From Streptomyces sp. BHT-5-2 (GTDB taxonomy: Bacteria > Actinomycetota > Actinomycetes > Streptomycetales > Streptomycetaceae), in the NCBI RefSeq assembly GCF_019774615.1, contig NZ_CP081496.1, positions 3,844,001 to 3,908,000 on the forward strand: a stretch of 64,000 bases of DNA. The letters are read 5' to 3'. Within the stretch, counting starts at the first letter, position 1, and each line of letters opens with the position of its first letter. Of the stretch, positions 25,652 to 32,800 are shown piece by piece. A program made the translations under genes and the position numbers. The notes under the pieces are model-generated. The model was not told the origin of the DNA. It worked only from the letters and a program-made list of their open reading frames with translations, and did not search any database.

Positions 25652-26575
25652 ATGAACCACCCCCCTGTGCAGGGTTCCTACAGTCCACTGGCCTGGGTCG
25701 CCGACGCGATGCACGGCATGTACCCGGACCGCGAGCGCCACCTGAGGCGGCTCGGGCTGCGGCCGGCGGACGACGAGATCAGCACACAGGTGCCCGTGGT
25801 CGGTCTCCTGGGAGCCGCCGACTGGCGCGCCGCGACCTGTGTGCTGGCCTCGCCGTGCATCGACCACGCGTCAGGGCGGATATCCGGGCTCACCGCGTCC
25901 GTCGCGGGCGACCTCCTGATCGGGCTCCGGGTAGCGGAGGCGCTCGGCGTGCCGATGGTCAGTTTCCTCGGGAGCGGGGAGGAAACGCACCTGGTGCCCA
26001 GCGGCGAGGAGCGGAGCGCGGACTGGCAGCGGGTCGCCGAGCACGTGGCCGACCTGGGGACCCGTTGGGCACGGGGCCGGGTCGACGCGACCTTCGTACG
26101 CACCGGTGAGCCGGTCGCATGGGCCACCATCAGGGCACAGACCGCGGCGGACCACGACCGCGTCGCCCAGGACGACCTCGACGGCCTGCACCGCCTCGCC
26201 GACGACATCCCCTATCCGCGGGGGACCCGTTTCACCTACCTCTACGACTACTACCGGTCCAACATCTCGCACTACCGTCGGCCCGTCATCAGGGCGTTGG
26301 CGGGCGTCGACACCGCACATGTGCTGGTGGTCGAGAATGTGCAGCAGATCAAGTGCGTTGCCCAGGCCAGGGCCCTCAACGACGCCGACGGCATCCGCAC
26401 CAGTCATCTGGTGACCTGCCCGGTACCGGACGTCACCAACAGCGTCCGGGTGAGCCGGGCCGAGCCCCGGCACCGCATCATGCTCGCGGACGTCCTTGAC
26501 GGGCAGCCGCCCGGCGGCGCGCCCTACTGGGCGTTCCTGTCGGCCCTGCGCGACCGCTTCGATGCGCATGACTGA
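25652..26575 (+). CDS. protein of unknown function in the nucleoside-like cluster
   Basis: A 307-residue soluble protein with a good GGCGGAGG ribosome binding site. I do not recognise its family. It reads as an alpha/beta protein with strands VPVVGLLGAA, VPMVSFLGSG and VDTAHVLVVENVQQIKC, and a conserved-looking RFTYLYDYYRSNISHYRRPVIRAL helix region. No transmembrane segment, signal peptide or metal motif stands out. It lies between the FemAB-like gene and the decarboxylase, overlapping the latter by some 14 bases, so it is surely part of the pathway. A nucleotide-binding or ligase-like role is possible but unsupported. Confidence 0.55.
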   Translation: MNHPPVQGSYSPLAWVADAMHGMYPDRERHLRRLGLRPADDEISTQVPVVGLLGAADWRAATCVLASPCIDHASGRISGLTASVAGDLLIGLRVAEALGVPMVSFLGSGEETHLVPSGEERSADWQRVAEHVADLGTRWARGRVDATFVRTGEPVAWATIRAQTAADHDRVAQDDLDGLHRLADDIPYPRGTRFTYLYDYYRSNISHYRRPVIRALAGVDTAHVLVVENVQQIKCVAQARALNDADGIRTSHLVTCPVPDVTNSVRVSRAEPRHRIMLADVLDGQPPGGAPYWAFLSALRDRFDAHD

Positions 26576-27866
26576 CCTCGACGCTGCGGCATGGGAAGAG
26601 CGGCTGGCCCAGTGCTACCCCGGCCCTGTGTACGTGTACGACCTGGACCGGGTGACCGCCGCCCTGGAAGACCTGCGCGCGGCGCTTCCGGCACCGAGCC
26701 TCGTCTACTACTCCCTCAAGGCCAACCCGCACCAGGACGTCGTACGGGCACTGCGGATCGCCGGCTGCCGCGCGGAGATCAGCTCGGCGGGAGAGCTGGC
26801 CTGCGCGCTCGGTGCCGGGTTCCGCGGCGCCGAATGCCTGTACACGGGGCCCGGAAAGACGGATGGCGAGATCGCGCACGCCCTGCGGCACGGGGTCCTC
26901 GACTTTTCCGTGGAATCGGCGCACGAACTGCGGCGGATCGACCACATCGCGGCCCTCCAGGGCCACCGGGTCGATGTGCTGCTGCGTGTGAACGGAGAGC
27001 GCGCGGCCCCGGCCGGCGGCATGCATATGACCGGTTCACCCTCGCAGTTCGGGATCGACCTGGAACTCCTCGGCCCCGTGCTCGCAGCGGCCGCGCGGTG
27101 TCCCCGGATCGATCTCACCGGCCTCCACCTGTTCTCGATGACCAACGCCGTCGACGAACCGAGCCTGATCCGAGAACTCCGTCGCAGCATCGCCACTGCC
27201 GCCGCGGTGTGTGACCAGTACGGGTTGGCACCGCGGATGCTGGATCTCGGCGGCGGCTTCGCCGCTCCCTACACACAAGTCGGCCGGCGGCCCGGCTATC
27301 CCGGCCTGGCACAGGCACTCCGGCAGGAACTCGATCTGCGGTTCCCGGCCTGGCGCACGGGAGCCCCCGTGATCGCCTTCGAGTCCGGCAGACATCTCGT
27401 TGCCGACTGCGGCACGCTGATCTGCACCGTCACCGAGGTCAAGAACAGCAAGGGAAAGCAGTTCGTGGTGCTCGACGCGGGGATCAACGCACTCGGAGGA
27501 CTCTCGGGTACGGGGAGGCTGCTTCCGCTGTCCGTGGAGCCCGTCGGTGTCCCGCGGGCGGCCGACGCATCCGACGGAGCCCAGGTCTGCGGCCCGGCCG
27601 TGACGTCGGCCCGCATCGTCGGGCCGTTGTGCACCCCGGCCGACCTGCTCGGCCGGGAGGTGCCGGTACCGCGGCTGCGGCCCGGCGACCGGATCGCGAT
27701 CCCGAACGTCGGCGCCTACGGCCTGACCACCGGCCTGCTCGGCTTCCTCAGCAGGCCCGCCCCGACCGAGCTGGTGGTACGCGGCAGGAGCGTCGTCTCC
27801 GCGTCCCGCCTGGAGCTGATACGTGTGCCTGTCGACAGGGAGTGGGAAGACGATGCCGTGGGATGA
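26562..27866 (+). CDS. fold-III PLP-dependent decarboxylase (LysA-like)
   Basis: A 434-residue alanine-racemase-fold decarboxylase. Lys53 in VYYSLKANPH binds PLP; further marks are LHLFSMTNAV, RMLDLGGGFAAPY, FESGRHLVADCG and GPLCTPADLL with the catalytic Cys and Asp. It should decarboxylate an amino acid. Because an acyl carrier protein and an AMP ligase follow directly, the substrate is probably carrier-bound, as for BtrK in butirosin and the exosortase-associated decarboxylases. The start is either ATG 26562 or ATG 26568. Its stop lies 14 bases inside the acyl carrier protein gene. Confidence 0.82.
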   Translation: MRMTDLDAAAWEERLAQCYPGPVYVYDLDRVTAALEDLRAALPAPSLVYYSLKANPHQDVVRALRIAGCRAEISSAGELACALGAGFRGAECLYTGPGKTDGEIAHALRHGVLDFSVESAHELRRIDHIAALQGHRVDVLLRVNGERAAPAGGMHMTGSPSQFGIDLELLGPVLAAAARCPRIDLTGLHLFSMTNAVDEPSLIRELRRSIATAAAVCDQYGLAPRMLDLGGGFAAPYTQVGRRPGYPGLAQALRQELDLRFPAWRTGAPVIAFESGRHLVADCGTLICTVTEVKNSKGKQFVVLDAGINALGGLSGTGRLLPLSVEPVGVPRAADASDGAQVCGPAVTSARIVGPLCTPADLLGREVPVPRLRPGDRIAIPNVGAYGLTTGLLGFLSRPAPTELVVRGRSVVSASRLELIRVPVDREWEDDAVG

Positions 27867-28110
27867 CCGATTCGAGGCACTGCTGCGCGCCGCGCTGCCC
27901 TATCTCTCCCCGGACGAGCCGCTGTCGCCCGATGCCGAGCTCGTCGACCTCGGTATCGACTCCATGGCCGCGGTCGAGCTGCTGAGTCATGTGGAACAGG
28001 CATATGAGGTGCGGTTCCCGGACGACAGCCTCCACCGCGAGACCTTCCGCACCGCCGGCAACCTGTGGTCGGTCCTGAGCCGACAGCTCTCCCAGGAGCC
28101 GACACTGTGA
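27853..28110 (+). CDS. acyl carrier protein
   Basis: An 85-residue carrier protein. Ser37 in VDLGIDSMAAVELL is the phosphopantetheine site, and helices 2 and 3 are typical (LLSHVEQAYEVRFPDDSL). It would hold the amino acid loaded by the AMP ligase and decarboxylated by the LysA-like enzyme before transfer. It overlaps the decarboxylase stop, and its own stop overlaps the ligase GTG (GTGA). Confidence 0.87.
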   Translation: MPWDDRFEALLRAALPYLSPDEPLSPDAELVDLGIDSMAAVELLSHVEQAYEVRFPDDSLHRETFRTAGNLWSVLSRQLSQEPTL

Positions 28111-29645
28111 CCGCCAAGGCATGGCAGGGGCCAGCCCTGCGCCATGTCGTCGACGTGCTGGACCACGCGGCGGCCGCCCACGGCGGCGAGCTCGCCGTCA
28201 CCGACGACCACGGCGACTGGAACTACGTGCAACTCGCCGACCACAGCCGAAAGTTCGCACAGTGGCTGCACCATCGAGGCGTGTCCGCCGGGGACCGTGT
28301 GGTGGTGCACGCCACCGCGAGCCGCGAGTTCGTCGCCATGCTCTACGGCTGTCTGCGGGCGGGGGCGGTCTTCGTACCGCTCGGCCCCGCGACAACGGCG
28401 TACCAACTGGGCCAGGTCATCGCGGATGCCCGACCCCGCATGGTCATCACCGACCGGATCGACGAGACGGCGGCCACGGCGCGCAGCCTGCAAGAGGTCT
28501 GGGCGGAGGTCCGGCGACCGGGCGGCCCGACGCCGCTCCCCCGCGCCGAAGTCGCCCCGGCGGACACCGCGTTGCTGATCTACACCTCCGGCAGCACCGC
28601 CGCGCCCAAGGCAGTCGTCTCTCCACACGAGAGGGTGCTGTGGGCGACCCGGGCTGTCGCGGCGCGGCTGCGCTACCAGAGGGACGACATCGTCCTGTGT
28701 CGATTGCCCCTCGCCTTCGACTACGGCCTCTACCAGGTCTTCCTGTGCGCCCTGGCCGGGGCCCGTCTGGTGCTGCTCACCCAGGCGGCGGATCTGCGGC
28801 TGGCCGCCGTCGCGCGGGAGTACGGCGCCACCGTGGTGCCGCTGGTGCCCTCGCTCGCGACCATGCTCCTGCACAGCGCCCGGCGCGATCCCGGACCGAG
28901 CCGGATCCGCCTGTTCACCAACACCGGCGAAGAGCTTCCCCAGTCGGTGCGCGCCCAACTGCGCGAGCACTTCCCCCGCGCGGGCATCCAGCTGATGTAC
29001 GGAACCACCGAGTGCAAGCGGATCTCCGTACTGGAGGTCGACGGCGACCTGCGCAGGCCCGACTCCGTAGGCCGCGCGCTCGACGGCACGCGCATCCACA
29101 TCCTGACCGCGGACGGCGCCACCGCCGCACCCGGCGAGGCGGGCGAGATCGTGGTCAGCGGACCGCACGTGATGGCCGGGTACTGGCGGGCGCCCGAACT
29201 TACCGCCGCGCGCTTCAGGACCGATCCGCACACCGGCGAGGTGCGGCTGCACACCGGGGACTTCGGGCACCTCGACGACGACGGCTACCTCTACTTCCAC
29301 GGTCGTGGCGACGACATGTTCAAGCGCCACGGCGTGCGCACCAGCGCCGCCGAGATCGAGTCCGCCGCCCGGGACATACCAGGGGTGGAGCATGCCGTGC
29401 TGCTCCCACCCACCGGCCGCCGGGACATGGTGCTCTGTGTGGTCACGACGCTGACGCCGGCCGAGGTGCTGCGCCACCTCGGCACGCTGCTGGACCCGGC
29501 GCGCGTGCCCGATCAGTGCCGGGTCTTCGACCGGTTTCCGCTCAGCTCCAACGGAAAGACCGACCGCGCACGGCTGTCCCGGCAGAGAGCCGCCGAGGCC
29601 CGCGCGCCAGGCACCGTCGACGGACGTGCGGCTCCTCAAACCTGA
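28107..29645 (+). CDS. AMP-forming acyl/amino-acid ligase
   Basis: A 512-residue ANL-superfamily adenylating enzyme. Motifs: LLIYTSGSTAAPKAVV (A3), YGTTECKR (A5), LHTGDFGHLDDDGYLYFHGRGDDMFKRHG (A7-A8) and SSNGKTDRARL (A10 lysine). It activates a carboxylate as an acyl-AMP and loads it on the partner acyl carrier protein. The start is GTG at 28107, overlapping the carrier gene. It is the last gene of the plus arm; after it comes a convergent NUDIX gene, so it probably marks the right edge of the cluster. Confidence 0.85.
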   Translation: MTAKAWQGPALRHVVDVLDHAAAAHGGELAVTDDHGDWNYVQLADHSRKFAQWLHHRGVSAGDRVVVHATASREFVAMLYGCLRAGAVFVPLGPATTAYQLGQVIADARPRMVITDRIDETAATARSLQEVWAEVRRPGGPTPLPRAEVAPADTALLIYTSGSTAAPKAVVSPHERVLWATRAVAARLRYQRDDIVLCRLPLAFDYGLYQVFLCALAGARLVLLTQAADLRLAAVAREYGATVVPLVPSLATMLLHSARRDPGPSRIRLFTNTGEELPQSVRAQLREHFPRAGIQLMYGTTECKRISVLEVDGDLRRPDSVGRALDGTRIHILTADGATAAPGEAGEIVVSGPHVMAGYWRAPELTAARFRTDPHTGEVRLHTGDFGHLDDDGYLYFHGRGDDMFKRHGVRTSAAEIESAARDIPGVEHAVLLPPTGRRDMVLCVVTTLTPAEVLRHLGTLLDPARVPDQCRVFDRFPLSSNGKTDRARLSRQRAAEARAPGTVDGRAAPQT

Positions 29646-29830
29646 GCGTTTGCCAAGCCGGGCGGGGGCGCTGGGGAGCTCTCGGAACTGCCGCCCGCAT
29701 GGGTCGCTTCTTGGCGACGGAGACGGCCAACACGTTCTTCGTCTGCTGCACGGTGCGTTCGGTGAGCGACACCCGTCCACTGGCGAACGACACCGCATGC
29801 GAGACGGCCGGTCCGGACGTGGCCGGCACC

Positions 29831-30304
29831 TCAGTGCTGGATCAGGCCGCCGACCGGGACGGCAGCGACATGGCCAGTTGCCGGAAGCGTCTGAGCCAGG
29901 GCCAGGCCGATGTCGACCAGCGACGACCGGCGCAGGCAACCGACATCGGGAATCGGAGTCCAGACCGCCGCAGCGATCTCGCCGTTCGGTTCCGGCCGCA
30001 GTTGACCGCCGGTGATACGAACCTGGTAGTAGACGCCGACGTTCTGATGCTCTGGTCCGCCGGGGACGGCACGTTCGGCCGCGGGAATCACCCTGGAGTC
30101 CACGCCCAACAGGCGTTCGACCACCGCGTCGCAGCCGGTCTCCTCGGCTACCTCCCGGATGACCGCGTCAAACGGATCCTCCGCGTGCTCGACCCTGCCG
30201 CCCGGAAGGGTCCAGTTGCTCTCCCCCTTCGGCGACACGTAACGGGCGAGCAGCACCCGCCCTCCCTCGATGCACACGGCGTACGCCGCCAGCCGGAAAC
30301 TCAT
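29831..30304 (-). CDS. NUDIX hydrolase
   Basis: A 157-residue NUDIX enzyme with a complete Nudix box, GGRVEHAEDPFDAVIREVAEETG (about 35-57), following WTLPGG. It hydrolyses a nucleoside diphosphate linked to another group; house-cleaning or nucleotide-sugar roles are both possible. The ATG at 30304 has a GGGAGG-type site, while the longer open frame lacks family similarity. It is convergent with the nucleoside-like cluster and probably not part of it. Confidence 0.82.
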   Translation of the reverse strand: MSFRLAAYAVCIEGGRVLLARYVSPKGESNWTLPGGRVEHAEDPFDAVIREVAEETGCDAVVERLLGVDSRVIPAAERAVPGGPEHQNVGVYYQVRITGGQLRPEPNGEIAAAVWTPIPDVGCLRRSSLVDIGLALAQTLPATGHVAAVPVGGLIQH

Positions 30305-30756
30305 TCCCTTGCGCCTCCCACCGGGCGGTATCCCGACGTCCGAGATCCACGCAGCACCATCGGCGCAGCGCTGAACCAGATCAACTTCTTCTGCGCAGTC
30401 CTGTGGCAAGGACGGCGAGGGACGATCCCCGCGTCCAAGGCAGCCAAAGCCAAGAGCCTCGCCGTCGACCACTACGCGGACCTGTGCTCCGAGAAGACCT
30501 CCACCTGCTCGTGGTCGCGTCGTCACCGTCCCCGCCAAGAACCACGGCTGGGTCGACTTCGCCGCCGCCGGCAGGAAGGTCACCGGCGCCTGGACCTTCG
30601 ACACCGACAACCAGCCGCCGCCACCGCTCCACCCTGAGCGACAGCGGCTCCCAGGCGCCGGACCCCTGCCACCGCTCCGCGAACACCTCGTTCAGCCGCG
30701 CCGCACCGGCCCGGAACCCCCACCACAACCCGTGGGCACGCGACGACATCCCCGCC
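30305..30756. pseudogene. decayed coding stretch, unidentified
   Basis: A 452-base interval with no intact gene. On the plus strand between about 30440 and 30620 short runs show strong third-position GC bias in shifting frames (for example KAAKAKSLAVDHYADLC, then VTVPAKNHGWVDFAAAG after a frame change), as expected from a gene broken by indels. The original product was not recognised. Confidence 0.35.
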
Positions 30757-31190
30757 TCATTCGATGTGGCGTCGGCTCAGGAGGGCAACGGTGAGGAAGC
30801 ACAGTGCGCCGATGGCCAGGTCGATGCGGAGGTCCGTGACGTGGTCGCCGCCGGCCAGGATCGCTCCGAGGACGGCGACGCCGACGGCGAGTCCCATCTG
30901 GCGGAAGGTGTTGAGAACGCCGGAGGCGATGCCGGCGTACTGACTGTCTGCTTCTGCGAGGGCGGCGCCGTTGATGCTCGGTGCCAGGATTCCGCCGCCC
31001 AGGCCGGTGACACCGAAGCCGATCGCCAGGACGGGCCATGTCTTCTCGTCACCGGCCGCCAGGCAGAGCACGGTGCCGACCGTGGCGATGCTCGATCCGA
31101 CGAGCATCAGCCAGCGCATCCCCCGGGCCTTCCAGAGTCGGTTGAGGTAGGAGGTGCCGATGGTCAGGAGCACGGCGACAAGAGCCGTTC
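30757..31190 (-). pseudogene. C-terminal fragment of an MFS transporter
   Basis: About 145 residues encode the last helices of a DHA2-type MFS transporter (LTIGTSYLNRLWKARGMRWLM, VLAIGFGVTGLGGGILAPSINGAALAEAD, YAGIASGVLNTFRQMGLAVGVAVLGAIL). The frame continues upstream to 31386, but that part has no transporter character and overlaps a GNAT remnant on the other strand, so the N-terminal two thirds is missing. It is a deletion remnant, not a working transporter. Confidence 0.65.
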
Positions 31191-31322
31191 CGTCAGGCCG
31201 GACGCGGCATAGCCCAGCTGCTCGCACCGGCCTCGCCACGCAACGACTCCGCAGGTGACGTGCCCTGACGCAGGTGCAGGCGGTCGAGCAGCCGCACTCG
31301 CCCCTGTTGTGCTCCGGCTTGA

Positions 31323-31577
31323 GATGATCTGGGCGAGGCCGGGCTCCACCGCCTTGAGCTCGGGCATTCGACGGACAACCAGGCATCGTGCCGCGTGGCG
31401 GTCAAGGCGGGATTCGCGCAGGAAGGCATCCGCCGCAACGCACTACTGCACGCAGACGGCCGGCACGACATGCATCTGCACGCTCGCGTCCGAAGTCGTG
31501 CCTCGATGATCCGACTCGAAGAACTCTTGCGAGCAGCCGAGCAGCCGAGCTGCCGATTCGATCACGCCATCACATAG
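31323..31577 (+). pseudogene. C-terminal fragment of a GNAT acetyltransferase
   Basis: The frame gives LHRLELGHSTDNQASCRVAVKAGFAQEGIRRNALLHADGRHDMHLHARV, the C-terminal half of a RimJ/RimL-type acetyltransferase. A stop lies just upstream at 31320 and no N-terminal half is present. It abuts the MFS fragment on the other strand, so both were probably cut by one rearrangement. Confidence 0.6.
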
Positions 31578-31861
31578 GCTCCAGGGATTGCCAACGGGCG
31601 ACATCACGCAGCGAAATCCAATGGGGTCCCGTTCATCCGGCGTCGGCGACCGCTGCGGTAACGAATCCGGCCTGTCGGGTGATTTCGCGCTCGGCAACGG
31701 TGAGCGGGAAGGAGGTGAATCCATGCACCGCCTCTGCGACCACTTCGAGTTCCGATGCCACCCTCGCGGCCGGGGACGGGTTCAACCTGGTACGACTCCT
31801 GCCGTCCACCCACCGGTTGGTTCCGGTGGGTGTGGTTCCAGAACGGCCGTCTGCGCTGTCG
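31578..31861. other. short gap with a possible minus-strand gene fragment
   Basis: On the minus strand, roughly 31633-31761 reads VASELEVVAEAVHGFTSFPLTVAEREITRQAGFVTAAVADAG in a coding-like frame. No family was recognised and no convincing start was found. It may be another remnant of the decayed zone. Confidence 0.25.
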
Positions 31862-32425
31862 CTACCGCTGCTCCCACTGCTGCTTGGTGATCTCATACCG
31901 AACGCCTCCGTGCTCGGAGCCCTCGGCCATCTCCATGCCGGAGGGAGTAGGAAGGGTGCCCGCGAGCGTCATGTCGAGCTTCTCCATGATGTGGCGCGAG
32001 CCGTGGTTCACGGACATCGTCTCGGCCCAGACCATACGCACGCCGAGCTCCGTGAACGCCTTTCCCAGCAAGGCCCGCGAGCCCTCGGTGGCGTATCCCT
32101 TGCCCCAAGCCGCCTGCCGCAGCCGGTAGCCGAGTTCGACCTCGTCCAGCGGGCCCTCCGGCTCGGGACGCAGGATGAACCAGCCGATGAACGCGCCGCC
32201 GTCCTTCTCGTGCGCGGCGAACAGCCCGAGGTTGCCGCCCCACTTCTCGTAGCCGGCGAGGATGTTCGGCAGGTGGCGCTCGCGGACGAGCTCCGGTGCG
32301 GTCGGATTGCCGCCGGTCAGATATCGCATCACCGCCGGGTCGCTGTCCAGCTCGATCAACAGGTCCGCGTCATCGGCAGTGAAGCGGCGCAAGGCCAGGC
32401 GCTCGGTCTCCAGATAGGTGTCCAC
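31862..32425 (-). CDS. GNAT N-acetyltransferase (RimJ/RimL-type)
   Basis: A 187-residue acetyltransferase: TERLALRRFTADDADLLIELDSDPAVMRYLTGG start, GWFILRPEPEG, ELGYRLRQAAWGKGYATEGSRALLGKAF (acetyl-CoA loop QAAWGKGYATEG) and MSVNHGSRHIMEKLDM. It would acetylate a protein N-terminus, amine antibiotic or metabolite; the substrate is unknown. The start is taken at GTG 32425 because the family begins at this point, though the frame is open to 32494. It stands alone next to the decayed zone. Confidence 0.78.
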   Translation of the reverse strand: MDTYLETERLALRRFTADDADLLIELDSDPAVMRYLTGGNPTAPELVRERHLPNILAGYEKWGGNLGLFAAHEKDGGAFIGWFILRPEPEGPLDEVELGYRLRQAAWGKGYATEGSRALLGKAFTELGVRMVWAETMSVNHGSRHIMEKLDMTLAGTLPTPSGMEMAEGSEHGGVRYEITKQQWEQR

Positions 32426-32800
32426 GAGTCGATCGTGCCTGAGGCAAGTCGGCCAGCCCAACGATTTTCCCCGGCAACTCAGGGGCGTTGCCATGACGCC
32501 GCGGGATATCGGCGGTCAAGCGATTCCCCACGATCTGCATGGTCAGCGTCAGGTGATTTCCCTGCCCCGACGAACACGCACTGGAGGTGTCGACCACCTT
32601 CCGAGCCCAGCGCCTGAGGATCAGCCTGTGCGCGCAGTACAAGCTGGTGTCCGCCCCGACGCCGTCCCGCTCGTACAACCCGGAGCACCGGCGTAGCCGA
32701 CCGCGGCCACGACCTCGGCCACGACAAGTACCGCTGTCTGCTGCGGAGGTGTACCGCACGGCTCCGCCCCGGAACCGTGCGGTGCGTCGTCATCACCCCG
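32426..32800. other. intergenic region without a reliable gene
   Basis: A 375-base gap. Short coding-like runs occur on both strands (for example plus-strand RISLCAQYKLVSAPTPSRSYNPEH near 32610-32690) but none has a start, stop and known family together. A CGGCCACGACCT-type short repeat lies near 32700-32725. Confidence 0.35.

Noticed and set aside
28121..30637. 838-residue plus-strand open frame
   Set aside because: It is a frame-shifted shadow of the AMP ligase running through the convergent NUDIX gene; it is Arg-rich with no domains.
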